Counted from the first letter of the stretch, positions 1 through 14,830 are shown. The stretch: DNA of 64,000 bases from Fratercula arctica (GCA_947846985.1 CANTUZ010000001.1:36294727-36358726); one strand, 5' to 3'. Notes: generated from the sequence alone by a model not told the origin. A program made the numbers and translations.

Positions 1-3000
1 AGTTCCCTACTGTTTGTGTGAAGATGTGTTTTAAACTAACATCCTGCCACCTTTAGAGAATATCCCTAGTTCTGTACCGTAAGCCTGTGGTAAAGAGACA
101 TCAAAAATGGCTAAACTCAGACATAGCTTCTGTGAATTTCTGCTTAGAAAAGATACGCTGCCTTTGTCACATGCTGAGCTGCATAAGTTAAAATCTGAAA
201 GTGGAGGAGGCATAATGGCAGCTGTAGAGCGGACTATTCATCTGCTATGAGGACAACATGAAGAAAGAGGAAAACTACCCTCTGTGACAGCCTATCTGTG
301 ACCATGGAAGTGACCATCCACTGAGGAGGAGAGGCAAAATTTCCTGAATGGAAAGGAAAAGGATGACACTCAGAACTCCTCAGCCCACAGCCATGGACTG
401 CAGCTCTATTGCCACAGGAGTGCAGGTCAATGCCTCCTCATACCATTAAAACATCAGGCCTACCTCTTACTCTCTGTGCTATCAAAGGAAGTTTTAATCA
501 GGTTAAAATGTTTTTTTTTCTACCAAACAAGGAAGGCAGAACCCAAATTCTAAAAATAAATAAATAAATATATGTAAAATGCTATTCAAGAACTAGGATG
601 AAACATCTTGTTGGTGATTGTCCTTTTTCTGTCATGGTGATAATCTTCATAACTGGAGTAAAGCTCATCTGTGCAGGAGACAAAGTCCTTCAGGGCTAAT
701 CTCAGTGTGCTAAGAAATCTTGTAGGAACTGAGAATCTTTATGGTTTTGAATGCAGGGCACGTTTCTTTGTCCTTGCTTTCTTTAGTATAAACACATAGC
801 AGTATTTGGGGGAGGGGAAAAAAAAAAAAAAAAAAAGAAAAGAAAAGAAGGGGAAAAAAAGCCCAAAGGAGACAAATAACTTTCAAAACAAGACACCAAG
901 ACACTACATTGCACATACTATTCATAAAGTACAGATGATGAACGAACAATCAGTACTTGATAGATGTTAATCAAGTGTTGGATGTTAAAGATATGATATG
1001 ATGACAAGTATGGTAAAATAATACATTTATAATAATCAAATAGCTACTCCAGTCCCTGAGTGTTAGACATAATGATATGTTCCTCTTCATCACTCACTAA
1101 CACAAGTAAACTTGTGACAGACCTGCAACTCAGAAACCCAGGAGCTGCTGTAGCACAGCTTGATAGTCAAAAGGATAATTCTTCATAGAAAATACCCCTG
1201 GGTATACATTCAAACAATTTAGGAGTTAAGCTTTATTTACACCTAACACAACTTTTGCAAAGCTGTTTTGCACCTCTTTCACTGATTAATTCCTCTTTAT
1301 TCACACTCTGGTTTTCTGAATAATCCAGAACTTTCTCCATCTTCTCAGTAAGAAATCTAAATTATAAACTTCACATTATAGATTAATAGTAATCATTCCT
1401 AAATTAATGTCTTGCTTCCAGTGACTTAAATTCTCCCCTCCAGCCATTAGAGAATCTGTGAGTAATCTTTCTAATGTGGTCTTTCTACCTGTTATTCACT
1501 CTTCATCTCACACTGACACTTTTTTCTTCAGAACTCCTGCCCTTTGACTTGGAGCGGGAAATTACTTTCCAGTGAATTGAAGTTTGTGTTGCTCTATGTG
1601 TAGAAAAAAAAGTAATTGTGTTTTAGAGGATGTCGTAGTATGTTTCGAGATCCAAAGCACAAAATGGTGACCATTAAGTGATGACCCAATAATTTCTCAG
1701 ACCAGGAAGAACACAAATGGATACTAGAATATACTGATGAAATACCAGTTTTAGTAGATTAATGTATTCTCTGCTGTAGATAAAATGCCAAAAAAAGTCT
1801 TTGTAGCTACATTGTCATAACAAAAGCCAGGAATCCTTCTTAGTCACTTCTGATAACTTTAAACATATTTCAGCATGATCCTTATTTAATTTAAATATTA
1901 AAAATTAACCTTTGAAACTGAACTTTGTCTGAATACTAGTTTTTCACACCGGGTGGAAGTTTCCTTTAAAACCACATATAGTAAGAAATAAAGAGTACTC
2001 AAGAGCAACTTGGAACTCTGAGTCGACAGAAACCACAAACACCATCAGCTCTTCTGTGCTTATCGCACCTGAAGTATATTGATGGGATGGTCTACTGAAA
2101 AAAGTAGGTCATCAATACACAGCTTTAGTTAGAAAATTAAGGTTCAGGGAGAGATATTGACAGCCTGAGAAGGAACAGTAGAGGTTAGAAAGAAAAATTA
2201 GTGTTTGCAGAAAAATGAGTAGAGTTGAATCCTAAGGAAGACACTATGGGTTTAAAAATGAGACTAAGAAAGAAGTTTCCAAATGAAAACAAAACCCCAA
2301 GCGTAGATGCTGCTATGGAAGCAGGTTGGGGTTTCGCAGATGAAGGAGTGGTAAACTCTGCAAGACTTACTTCACTTTCTGACATAAACCTGAACCGGAA
2401 ATATATGTGGTAGTCTTACCATGGTGGTTTATTTTTTCTCCCATAAAACCCAAATGAAACAAAGCATACTTACGCTATAACAGTCTTTTCCTCCTGGTAG
2501 ATGTTATGTGCTTTATGTTTTCCAAAGCCTCTCTGGTCCTTCTGCATGTAAGAGAGGAAGTCTGGCAAATTCTGATCAACCTATTGTCAGTGCCTAAGCC
2601 ATGTACAATTTATCTTTATGGTAAAAGAACAGGTTGAAAACATAAAAGGTAATTTTCTGGCCTCTGGCAATGAGAGGAACAACAAGGAAACAGGAAGGTA
2701 GAAAACTAAAAGAAAGAAGAAATTAAGAGCATCGGAAGAGAAGAGGGCAGAATGTGAATGACACAGTCCAGCATTTCTGGAGTTAATAACTCATGACTTT
2801 CTTTTAATGGGTGTACCTCTGTCTTGCAGCTAAAGGCACTGTATTCTGTCCCCTGACGCTGCATATATGCAGCTGAGCTAAGAACTGCCATGACAGTACA
2901 ATTATTTTTATATTCAGGCAAAAGGTGGATTCTCCATTCCTTCCATTGCAGCTGATGACTTTTACTGAGTTTTGGCCAGAAACAGCCCATGTAATGGCCC

Positions 3001-5300
3001 ATTACTGTCCAAAGCAGTCATTGACAAATTAGACACATTGTTAAGCTTGCATTTAATTTCTATGAATACTTGGGAGTGGACAATTCTTCTAGGCTGTTAT
3101 CAGGTCAAGTCTTGATGCTTTTATTATTTAACAATAAGCTGTGTAACTTAATTGATAACTGTGGACATGATTATGTCAATATATGCACACTAAATTTCTT
3201 AACCTGAAAGTATGGCAGAAACTGGCTTGCCTTGCTGTTGACTCCAATTCTGAAAACAGAACTTCACTGGCATGATTTTCGTAAGTGACCTCTATGTTTT
3301 ATGTATCTCTGCATGTTTAGCTGGGGACAAGGTGTTAGATTTATTTTTCACTTTCTGAATATTCTGTTCTTTCTGAACATCAAGTCCTTCAAGGTTTCTC
3401 AAGCTGAATACTCAGAATTGTCAGGTGCTTTTGTAAGCCCTGCTCTCAGTAGATATTTGCTAAGCTCAAGTTGCCATTACTCTTTCTAACTTCGTGTTCA
3501 CAAATTAAAATTGGTATGACCCAGTTCTTACAAATGTGGCACTTGTGATTTACACCCTTCTGCAGAGCTGTCTTTATACAAAAGAACAGTAGATCCAAGA
3601 CACATGGTATTTCTGCCAGGAAACTTTTATGACTGGCAACAATTTGGGGATGGTTATTCCTTTTCATTATTTTGTATTATATTTTATATATTTCTATTGC
3701 TTTTTATTATTTTATTACCTATTACTATTATTTAGAAAGATGAAGTCAGAACGATCACAAGGTAAGGTGCTGCTTGACTCATCCTCTGTGGTAATGTCAT
3801 TAGGGACCAAAATGCCTGCTTTAACACAGAAATCTTTGTTGCCTCCTGACACTGAGACACACTACACCTGCCAGTCTCCCAATTGTCATTTTTCTAGATT
3901 CCTTTTTTAAAACTAACCAGAAGCATCTAATTAAGTTTAAAATAGAATGGCCCTGGGAAGAACTCTTCTGAAAGTTGCAGTAGGGATAGCAGCTAAAAGA
4001 GCAGATAGAGGCTAAGACTTGCAATACCATGTTCTTTCATGAAATCACGAAAGCTTTATGCCAAAAAAAAAAAAAAAAAAAAAAAAAAAAGTGAGACTTT
4101 TGCAAAGTCAGCCAGCATAAAGCAGCCATGTAACTACAGAAAGACAGCAAATCAACACACAGAGGAGAAATTAACTTTGGGGAAGAATGAGTGCCAGATG
4201 AAACGCAAATGGATAGATGAGTAGTGTTTGTGCTGGCATGGAATTCACTAGCCTGGTTTGGCACCAGCATGGTTAAAGGGAGAAGAATGGTTAAAGAGTT
4301 CAGCAAGATGTTCTAAAAGAATCAGCTTGGCTTAATGGCAAAATCTCCGCTGTAGTTATCACAGTCAATGTAAAACTCTAGGCCTTTGTTTCGAGGAAGC
4401 CTTCTGCATCAGAAACTGTTAGGTGCCTGAGGGATAAACTGAGATGAGGAACTGTGGTTGAATTTTTGTGCGTGTATGAACTACCAAAACCAGTTTCAGC
4501 TGCATCTAGAAGGGCTGATTCTGAATGCCTGCAGTATCAGTTGAATTAATTAAATTCAGTCAGCAACTCACTGAGGGTCAAATACTGATTTTGAGGTGCA
4601 GACCAAAACAATGAGCAGTATGAAAACTGCAGTAGCTGAGAAAACCCAGGCAACGTAAATCCCTTTCCCTCAGTTCTTTCTTATTCCCAGTGAAAGAAAA
4701 GAGAAATTTACTTGTGCTATATATTGTTGCCTTCAAACTTTCTCAGCTGTACTAGCTAGATAGAGAAGTGAAGGAGAGAGGCGTAAAGGCAAGACCCTTT
4801 CTATCCCCCAAGTCAGCTGTAAGAAGCACAAAGATGTATTCTGTTCATATACACCTGCATGAAAATCCTGCATTATTTTTGACACGGTCTATAGGAGCAT
4901 TTTTCTTCTTTATGGTCTTCATCAGATGTAATCCAGCTAACAACCTAGTCCCAAACTGCCATTGTTTCAAAAGGTACAGTCATAACACATAAAAATCCAA
5001 CCAGTCCGCAAAACCTCATTTAAAATGAAGAGTGTCTGTTGACCTTCTACTCCAAAAATTATACTTTCTGTATTATTTTAGAAAGCACACGTTATACTTT
5101 AGCAGATTACTGTGCACTTTAATATTCATTGAAAAGTATAAAGAATCTTCACTTTGACTTCTGAAAGTCTAGTATTTAATTTTCATAAAGCAAAGTTGTA
5201 ACAGAAAGAGTACTCTCTTAACCTCCTTCAAAAACAGAATCCTTGATTCCCCACCCAAAAGACTTATGTACTGAAATGCTGATTTTGTTGAAACTACCAA
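1..5300. other. Gene-free AT-rich DNA
   Basis: I see no supportable gene. Stop-free runs are short and unlike known proteins. An AAAT microsatellite lies at about 551-572, a 19-nt poly-A tract at 818-836 followed by GAAAA units, and a 28-nt poly-A tract at 4063-4090. A 62-codon frame at 2225-2413 (+), also open on the other strand, has a protein-like composition but no recognisable domain and no convincing splice context. The stretch could be intron or intergenic. Confidence 0.6.
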
Positions 5301-5317
5301 GGTTATACTTCCTGGGT

Positions 5318-5378
5318 TTTGGTTGGTTTTTTTTTTTTTGGTTGTTTTTTTTAATTTTTTTTTTTTTTTTAATTTACA
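5318..5378. repeat. T-rich low-complexity tract
   Basis: A run of T interrupted by GG, G and AA, including a 16-nt pure T run at 5355-5370. The short open frame across it encodes mostly Phe and is an artefact of the homopolymer. Confidence 0.85.
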
Positions 5379-7493
5379 ATATTATTATTATTTTTTTCAT
5401 GGCCAGAGATATTGAACTAAATCAATACATGTTCACAGAAATCCTTCAGAGTTAAACCCAATTCACTTCTTTTAACAATATTAATAGAAAAGAAATACTT
5501 TTTTTTTCACTGAAAATTTATTTAGTAGTAAGAAGAGGAAGCATAATCAAATACCTGCAATGATAGTTGACCAGTTTCTCCCTTTAATTTTGAGAGGTTG
5601 TATTAATATGATAAGATATATGTGTTGTTTGATATTCCTTCACAAAGAGAGCATCTCTAAATGCATGGAAATATTTTCTAGCAGTTAAATGGTCTGTTGG
5701 ATGTAAAAGAACTGCTCGTTGGCTGTTGCAAACTCTTGCTTTGGCTCCTCAGGTTCCTTCATTGAAAGCTAAAGTATCCTCCTTTTCTATCCCATTACTA
5801 TGTTAATGATCAAGGAGTATTCAGAGAATGTAAAGGAGAGAGAAGTACATACTTTGGAGCAAACCTCAATAAATGATCTTGTCAAATCATAGTTTTGCTG
5901 GATGGTGCCAACAGTAAACAACAAAGGGAAAAAAGACGGGATTTGCAACATTTAGAAAGAGACTATCAAGGTAAAATCTACCTCAACAATAACAGGCCTA
6001 CTTATTTGCTTTCCAGAGCTATAATTGTAAAAGACAGAAGAGGTACCATTTTAAATTTTGTTCCCAAGATAAGCATATCCAAGAAAATTTACAGGAAGAT
6101 GATCTACCAACGCCTGATAGCCTGCATGCATCTGCAAAATCTCTATTAAAAAGACAGTCTTGGCTATGGAATATAAATATCAGCTTGGCAGAAAAGAATA
6201 ATTTCTTTTTTAAGTGTCATCTTAATGAACATTGAAGTTTCAAAGCATGGAATATGAGAATACTAAAGTGAAAAGCCCCCAGTGCAATAACTACTATGTT
6301 TTTAGCAACTAATCCAGAGATTGGGGTACTGAAGTACAGCTAGATGCAGCTGTCCAATATAATTTCAGATTGTATGGTTTTGACTCATATTTCAAAAGGT
6401 TTAAAACTAAGAAATTATTACCCATATATAGAAAATAATTTGCTATATATCTTTCCTAAATACTCTCTCCTTACAAATCTTTCTCCCTGCTGGCTGGATA
6501 TTTGTGATTAGTTGTTTCTCCTATGTTGGCTATTGACAGTGGTAACAGCAATGTTTCCTGTGAGAATATCTCCTTCTTTCACTGTTCTCACTTCCTTTTT
6601 TTTGTAAGGAAGGACTGGGAAATGGGTGGAGGAGAGAATAACATCTATAGCATAACAACTGCACGTTCTATTTTTCTTAGGTCTACTTGTGACTTACAGC
6701 AACATCACATTCTTCTGTTTTTATAAGAGGATTTCTTTTTTTTTGTAATACCACTCCCCAGAGAGAATTATTATGAGGGTTCTTTTCCCATGTTTCTGCC
6801 TAGACATAAAAGTAAATTCTAGGGGTATGTTTACCAAATATACTCCCAGAACACTATTAATACCCTATGTTGGGTGTTTTGAGAGAAAAAAAAAGACATG
6901 GTAACCACTCCTGGAGGCTGCCATTAAGAAGTCCTTTAACAAAACATCTCACCTGGAGAGCTTTCAAATGAATCCTTAAAGCTAGTAATCCTTCCTTAGC
7001 AGTATCTCTTATAGGAAATACAAACATTATATAACACTAGCATGCAATTTTTTGTTTTGTTTTGTTTTTGTTTTTATTTTTTGTTTTTTTTTTAATTTTT
7101 ATTCTCTATTCTCTTCCGCTTTTAGTTTCTACAGCTTTTCTAGAAATTACTTCCTCTGTAAACATCCCCCTCACATCAGCATGCTATCAGTGTTTAGACC
7201 CCCGGAGCACCGCGGTTCAGGATGATCTGGCCAGGTGCTGCCCTAGATAGCAGTCTTTCCCTGTGGGCACACCCTTGTTTGTAATGTAGGCATGCAACCT
7301 ACTTTAAAAATTCCCACCCACATGCACAGACAGACTCATATGGAGTTAGCCTTTTCCTTGCTGAAAGCAAGACTGTAAGGAAATACCCTCACTGAAGTAT
7401 TCACATTTCTATTTGATAAGAGAACCAGTAGCAGGGGAGCCTGTAATTTGGCTTAGTGTGACCTAGCTCTCAGATATGCAGCCAGTAATGTTT

Positions 7494-7541
7494 TTGTTGT
7501 TGTTGTTGTTTTTTGGGGTTTTTTTTGTTGTTTTTTTTTTT
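7494..7541. repeat. GTT microsatellite and poly-T
   Basis: About five GTT units are followed by GGGG and two poly-T runs. It is a simple repeat with no coding content. Confidence 0.85.
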
Positions 7542-7770
7542 ACTAAACAAAAACCATTCTGTAATTTTTATTTAATAAGCAAACCTCTGCCTCATTGAAA
7601 TATTCCTTTTTCCAAACTTTCCAAGAGGCAACACGGTTCAGCTGATGTGGGAATTTGCAGCCCTTTATAGGACATCTATAAAGAACTGGTATGACTAGGA
7701 AAATATATAAAAATCACCCAGCAGCCCATAGTATTCTGCTGTATTGGAACTTTTAGAAAGAAGAGTACAG

Positions 7771-7860
7771 CAAAAAAAAAAAACAAAACAAAACAAAACA
7801 AAAAAAAAAAACCAAAAAACCACCACCACCAACAACAACAACAACAAACAAACCAAACCC
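7771..7860. repeat. Compound A-rich repeat (CAAAA, CCA, CAA units)
   Basis: Poly-A is followed by CAAAA units, a second poly-A run, about three ACC/CCA units, then about five CAA units and CAAA/CCAAA units. It is strongly strand-asymmetric, with almost no T over about 85 bases. Confidence 0.9.
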
Positions 7861-8889
7861 AAACACCTCTATGAAAGTCTAAAGTGGACTTTGACCCCAG
7901 ATTGAGAACAGCATGTAGTCAGTCATAATTTAATACTAATATGAGTCTGGTCCTGCATGTTACTAAATGTTTTAAAGCTCCTTACAGAAATCAGTGGGAA
8001 TTATGGAAGCTCAGTATCCTAACATAAGGTTTCAGAATAAAAGTCACATTTAAGCTGTGCTGCCAGTCAGCGAAGGGCCTACAAAAAGGCAGTGGCTTAA
8101 GTAGAACGTAGGTAGTCTACAGGCCTTCAATGCTTCTGACCTCCCCACAAAGGAGTAAATTTCCTTCTACATCCTTAATCCTATACAGTCCAAATCTCTG
8201 TAACAATGCCAATTTTATTGTCTTGATAATTTTCTTGGCAGCAATGATAGAGCTGGCTAGATGCAAATTACTCTGTCTGAGTCTCCAAACATGAATACGT
8301 TTATGAACTATAAATTATGTTCAAAGAAATATCACTCCTGCACCTTCCTGGCACTATACAAAGAAGTCCATTAAACTGTATATCATATGGTCTTAATGCT
8401 ATTTACTTTGATGTCAATAGAGAGAAACGCTGACCATGTGCTCATTGCACTGGTTAGGATTTTGAGGGGCTGGGTGCCCAGGCTGACTGCTAGAGTTGCT
8501 TCCCATGCAATCCAGGGAAAGTCAGTAAGAAAAATATCACACAGCTGTACAAGTTCTGAACCAAAAAAATAGGCATGTTTCATGGAGTTAGGTTAAACTG
8601 CTAAGTTTTTCCTAGCTGGGGTTTTGAGCCTCCTTCTCCCATGAGTTTTATGTCAAGGGAATAGCAGCATTACCACCTTTAGCTGCACATAAAAGGAAAG
8701 TTGCAACTCCCCTTTATTAATCATTTAAGTCTTCAAAACTTTATTACAAGTCTCTGCTTCCCAGTAGCTCTGCAAGAGGTGTCTCAGCCCTGGAGAAAAA
8801 TGAGAGGCAGAGTGGGACCAGTGGGGGGAACTTATCTTGTCTAGCTTAGCCTGATGTATTCATTATTGCTTTTATAGGTTATGGAGGGG

Positions 8890-8913
8890 AAAAAAAAAAA
8901 AAAAAAAAAAAAA
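8890..8913. repeat. Poly-A tract (24 nt)
   Basis: Uninterrupted A run followed by GAAAGAAA. No retroposed gene body, poly-A signal or target-site duplication is visible next to it. Confidence 0.9.
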
Positions 8914-9003
8914 GAAAGAAATTTTAGTATATGATTCATCTAATCAATTTTGGATGTTTTCTTTAGGATGCTATGATGTTTATCATAGATAAGCACATTC
9001 CTT

Positions 9004-9028
9004 TACATATAAGCCTAGCTTATATGTA
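9004..9028. repeat. Short perfect inverted repeat
   Basis: Arms of 11 bases (9004-9014 and 9018-9028) are exactly complementary around a CTA loop. The stem is AT-rich with a GC cap next to the loop. It is too short for a microRNA precursor, and its function is unknown. Confidence 0.8.
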
Positions 9029-11085
9029 GCTGTCTGCAGATGTCGCCCCCCAGCCTCATGGACCTTGTCCAGTGTGATTCCCATGCTCCTGTTGCCAAAG
9101 GTAGATAAACTTCCGTTAAGCTAACCGGCATTGCAGATTCCCACTCCTAACTCTCAGCCCATGAGGTGACAACCTGTGGGCCACAGGGCTCTGAGCTCTG
9201 CTGGAGGGGCCAGAAACTGAGCAGCTACTTGTGGTGGTAGTGGCTCTTCCATCATTACAGCCTCTGAAGCTGCGTATATATTGCTGGCTAAAATAATGAT
9301 TTAAGATCGTACTTAATTTGCTACTCTTATCATCAACACTGCCTGAAGACTAGATCAAGCCAATCGGATCTTTTAGCTAGAAAATATAGGTAGAAGGGCC
9401 AAGACACTTTTGCTTGAAAAGAAAGTATTACCAAAAAAACAGTTCCCATTCATCAAAATAGGTTGTATAGATGCAGTTTTTCTCTATCATCACTATGTTA
9501 ATTCACAAAACTTTTTTATTTTTCAAACATCCATCTATAAGACAGAGAAATTAATACATCCTTTCTCTCATTTTTTTGCCTACTCTTAAGACAGAAAAAT
9601 GTCTATTGAAATATGCCATTTCTGGACTTAATCTTCTATACTGGATTCCTGATCTTGTTTAGGACAAGAAGGTGATTTAGGAGTTCATTATACTAATTAT
9701 CTTTATAGTCACTTATTGCATTGGTAACATAAGTTCTCTGTCTTTTCCAAAGTATTAACATTTTAAAAGTTGGTATTCATCAGGAAAAAAAAAAAAAAAA
9801 AAAAACCAGATACTATTTATAACTGTCATACAACGATTAATAGGAATACAAGATGGTTCTCCTCATTACACAAAGCAGACATACTCAGAAACTGTAGTAA
9901 CTGCGGGTCTTTGAGACCTCCCCCTCCCCTTTGAGGTGAGAAGTTTTTATCCCCTTCTGCAAACTCCAGTCCCAGTGAATCTTTCCTTGATATTTATTTC
10001 ATATAAGTCAGTCAGCATCAAAGCTGTTTTCAAACTAAATTAGGTGACATCTCTGAGCTTTTCAACACAGACCTGGGAGTGCTGAAGCCCCAGAAATTCA
10101 GTCCTGAAGCCTATCTGAGCAGTGTTCCATTTCCACCTTTGCATTCCACCTGTCTAGAAGACGGCTGGAAGCATTTCATTATATTTTTAACACTATTTTC
10201 TACTTTACATGGACGTTCTATTCTTAGCATTTTGGAAAGGATTTCTGAAATCTAAAAATTCTTCTATGATGGCAAAATATGCTATTTATCTGATGTCTTT
10301 GTATGTCCTTCTAGCTACCATCTGCCTGTGTATTGTTTTATTTCCAAAACAAAGGATAAACAGATGATATTGTTTCTTCTACAATGTTTGTTTACATAGG
10401 TGGGGCTTGCGTTATAAAGCTGAATGCTGCAAGCATCCTGTAATGCACACACAGCTTGGTGTTTACTGCCAAATCTGACTACGACTCTTCCTAAGAAATT
10501 TAAGTCACGATAAAATAAAATACTTAGCAGATGATTTTAAATACCAGATTTCCTGAATGTTTTAATGTTTCACAGCAGGTATCAGTACCATAAACGAGTG
10601 TGCAAACTGGTTATTTGCACACACAAATATGCATAGTCATCTGTTGATGTTCTCAGCTGTAGGACCACGAAGGCACATTTAATGTGTATTTATGGTATGG
10701 TGTCTGAAATTATACTGATGTGTAAGTACTTCATATTTTGGTTCCAACCTAGCTATGCAGAAATGTAGCGTCTGCTTGAGCAAGTTCTCTAGATCTTGGC
10801 TTTGGATATACATGGACATGGCCTTATTTATCTGACTTCTAGAACAGGTTAATAAAGGGGGTAGAACTTTGGGTCTATTACTTCAGCCCCATGAATTAAA
10901 TACAGGGAAAGGGAGACAGGTAGCCATTAATATTGAGTTTTCTTTCTTTTTTCTGTCCCTGGAATTCATAGAGCTAGGAAATGCTGTATACAAATTCATT
11001 GTATAATTCTAGATACTGTTTGGGCCACCTCCTACAGATCTGCAGAAGGTATTTTAAAGCAGCAAGCGTATCATGTTATATAGCG

Positions 11086-11104
11086 ATGTATGTATGTATG
11101 TATG
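11086..11104. repeat. ATGT microsatellite
   Basis: About five tandem ATGT/TATG units. Confidence 0.9.
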
Positions 11105-13193
11105 CAAAATTTCTAAAGCCAGGTGCCCTTACACTAGGAAGTTTGTACAGAATACAAGTAAAAAAAAGAAAACCATTATTCTAATAGGTAGCATAAACAA
11201 GAAACCTTTTTGGAGGGAAACTCATATTCAGTCAAGAAGGGATCACAGATACCAGATGGGGGATTTCTGTGCTACTGGAAGATTAATGATTGGTTGTTGT
11301 TTTTTTGTTTTTTTTTTTTTTTTAGTACACCGTGCGATATAGAGGTACACTGCAATTAAAACTCTGCAATATGATTACAAAATTTGACATACAGGTTGAA
11401 TGCATGTATTATTTTGATTATATTTAAGATGTAGAACACTTTTTATTTTCGCTATTGTTTGTTTCCAAATTTTTAAACACTGCTTATGTGGAGGCATTGC
11501 AACAATATCAGTATCAACTCCAGCTCCCTGGCAGTTTTTATGATGCCCTGCTCTTAATTTTGATACTGCAAGGCATTTCACAGCTGTTTACCTTTGGCTT
11601 TCAAATAATCACAGTGTACCTTTTTCCCATTTCTTCAAATAAACACTCCTCAGTTTTTGCATATTTATTTACAGCCTGCCCATAATACTGCAAATTGTGG
11701 GCTTACAGATTGTGCAATTTCAGCTCCATCATCATAGATGTTCAGCCTCAAATTACTAATTCATTATATTTCACTATCAATGAATAGTCAAAAAACAATC
11801 AGTCTAATTTCATGAGCAATATAACCTCCTCTACGCCTCCTCTACATTTGCACACATGCAAACACACATCCATTGCATATGCTAATAGCTTTTGCTCTAT
11901 TTCCTTCTGGAAGCTAATAAGAAAGCTTTCTATAAAAATGGTCCTCATTGTCACAGACCACCAAATCTCGTGATAGGTTGGCCACCATTTTTGACCCTTA
12001 AGATCTTCTAGAGTCATGGGGCACTATGGTACTCATCTATTTTCTCAAATATACTATGAAGTACTGTGGCTGTTAACTGTCTGATCTTTGGTATTCCATT
12101 CTGAAGACATTATCTAAGCGGTATAATAACATTTTGCTAAATAGTTATGTGATACCTAGCTAAATAATTTCTTCCCTGTGCTCCACAGCTGCTATCTAAC
12201 CATAATACACAGGACTGCCAAGCCACAACCATCAAAATCAATAAAGTAGAAACAGTAGTCATCCTTATCTTGTTAATACCAGAACTGCATATTCACCCTT
12301 ATCTTAAAACAGAAATGCTAGAGAGGGTTTGAAGCAAGTTGCTTTTTTTATTGTTATTATTTTTCCTGAAATATCAATGGACGGTGTGTTCTTTACCCCT
12401 TCATGTGAAGTAAACCAACACACTGTTAAGAAATCTGAGGTGGCCTATTTTCAGCAGGAAATTAGGTGAATATAACTTATGGCTTCTATTAAAGCCTGTT
12501 AATAGTTAAAACTTAAGTTTCAACTCATCAAAATGAAAGACATTTCTGAAATCCTGGTCACAGTGAAATCAATAGCAATAACCTCATTGACATAAGTGAT
12601 GTCAGGTTCTCAACCACTATGACATGCAAAATGGCTTTCATTAGATCTACAATAATTATAAGGCTGTTGAAGATACCAAGTCCTAAATTCTTTATTCAGT
12701 TGGGTTGAAATCTAAAGTAATGACCTAAGAAGACTAAGTACTTAAGAATCCAGACTAACAATAAAAATAAAATATAGTAACAAATAATGTATTACATTTA
12801 TATCTATACTTTCAGACTTTAGCCACAGGCTACTATAAGAGTAACAAGAGCCACAAGTAGCAGTTCAATATCCCCGTTTCTTGTTAGAATGGTGAAGAGA
12901 CAGACAGATAAACACACATCCACAGACAGTTCAGCTGATCAATTTTCCAACCAGCAGACATTCATGAAGGAGGTGTCCTCATTCCAGTGTGCAGAGTCTG
13001 GGAGCAGACCCCTGGAGGGCATTTCAAAAGTCAAACAGGCCTGGTGGAACGGCTGATAGAACTGTACAGAAACCAGCAAGCAATCCGTATCTTGGAATAG
13101 CTCCAAGATTTCTTCTCCATGGGACAATGGAACTTAGGAACATGGCAATTAATAATTTCTACCTGGAGGGATATCTGAAATGGATGAAAACAA

Positions 13194-13196
<3 letters not shown>

Positions 13197-13232
<36 letters not shown>
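13197..13232. repeat. Poly-T tract (36 nt)
   Basis: The longest pure homopolymer in the window. The surrounding 126-codon plus-strand frame encodes polyphenylalanine here and the minus-strand frame encodes polylysine; both are artefacts. Confidence 0.95.
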
Positions 13233-13234
<2 letters not shown>

Positions 13235-14830
13235 CATGGCTCTGGGTTTATCTACCAGCACAATATCTTTTTCTTTAGTTTTGATTTCACTTCTGTCCTA
13301 CCACAAGCAGACAACAGCGCATTCCTTCTTTCAGATATGAGTTATGACTGTTCATATTCAGGAATGTGAAGCTCTAGCTATGTTTACCTGAAGTTGCTGA
13401 TATTGCCACTTCTTCCTTAAGGACCTGGCTCTGCAGTACACAATGGCATTGTGTCCAGTATACATGTTCCTGACAATACTGCACATTGCATATATATGGT
13501 ACTGAAGAGTGATCAAAATGCCTTTTTCTCTGGACCTTCAAATTCCTCCTTAAAAGTCACCTCTGTCGGAATGCATAAAATCCTCTTGCATTCCGATAAT
13601 GGCTAAGCAGGTGGTGACTTTTAATTACTGTGATTACTGCTATTGACTAGCTACAAATTGTGCACACAGTGTGTCTGTGCTAAAACATCCTATTATACTT
13701 GTTATCCCTTCCTCTTGACATCCCACACTGGTTCTTTTTTTTAATCCTCCTATAATGTCACATCTTTTAAGTTTTTAAGGTCTATAGAGCAAGACGGTTT
13801 TAGGCATGGGTCAGCAAGTACAGTACCATACTGGCACCATTACACTCTATCACAAGAACGGATTCAGCAGGGCACTTGTGAAACAACGGGTACTCGGCAG
13901 AATTTAAGATAACCCTTTCTGTCACATATGTGCCTTTTAAATATACATAACAGTGTATGCGTGCATGTCAGTTTGTGTGGGTGCAATTTTATACACACAC
14001 ACATTAGTCTCAACAAAGCTGGTTCTTCTAAATCCTTTTGCAACAAAAGTGGTAAAAGATGGTAATATTAATCTCATAGGAAGTCAAACCTGTTGTCAGT
14101 CCTAAAACTCTGTGAAAATCTTTACTGACAGACTGAATTCTCAGAGTTCATTCTGGTGTTTCCTAACCAGAACACCTGACTAAATTCAAATGAGTTTATA
14201 TATATTTTTTGATATAGAACCTCTGGGTTGAAATCCCTTTATTCCCATTGTCAAGGAGTTGCAAATATGAATATTTCCAGTACAATCAATAGGAGTAAGG
14301 AGCTCATGATTTGGCTCAAATAAGTCTTTTTCTTTTTTTTTTTTTTTTTTTTTAATTTTTATTTTCTCACATCTCCACCCTGTGATATTCCATCACACAT
14401 TTCTGTCCAGTGGCAGTAAAGCATTGCATGAGACACCTAATTAGTCATGACTTAATGCAAACTGCATTAAAAACAATAAAGTAGAATGCAACATACCAGA
14501 AATAATTCCATCCCTTAAGCTATAGCTATTGTTTAATGTAGCATATGGCTAACAGAATTGGAGTAAAATGCTAATTTTCCCTCTGTTGACTTTTTGCAGA
14601 ATAACAGAGACTGCAATAATCTATGTTCAGAGAACACAAGGGGCCAAAGTCTTTGGTGGTGTATCTCTGCTTGTCTGAGTCAACATGAAGTCAGAGCTGC
14701 AAGTGATGCAGGAAGGTAGGTGAAGGAAGAAGAAGTAGTGGTTTTCACATCTTCAAATATTCCTTTTTAGAAACTAACTTTATGATCATTATATCATAAA
14801 TGTCATCTGTCTGTCTAGGTTGTGTATTCT

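Larger units (their letters stand above)
5380..8370. other. Gene-free DNA with T-rich and A-rich simple repeats
   Basis: No gene recognised. The stretch holds a TTTTG-type low-complexity tract at about 7050-7100, a GTT microsatellite running into poly-T at about 7494-7541, and an A-rich compound repeat at about 7771-7860. A small GC-richer island at about 7195-7250 carries no identifiable motif. Confidence 0.6.

Noticed and set aside
2185..2413. Overlapping open frames on both strands with protein-like composition
   Set aside because: About 60 codons each, no recognisable domain, no clear splice context; length is ordinary for chance.
8383..8583. Open frames on both strands (61 and 66 codons)
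   Set aside because: Neither resembles a known protein; the DNA has the feel of an old interspersed repeat rather than an exon.
11086..11104. Tandem repeats as a CRISPR array
   Set aside because: The units are 4 bp without spacers; all tandem repeats here are microsatellites or single duplications in vertebrate DNA.
12989..13369. 126-codon plus-strand open frame
   Set aside because: It stays open because a 36-nt poly-T encodes Phe repeats; both sides look random.
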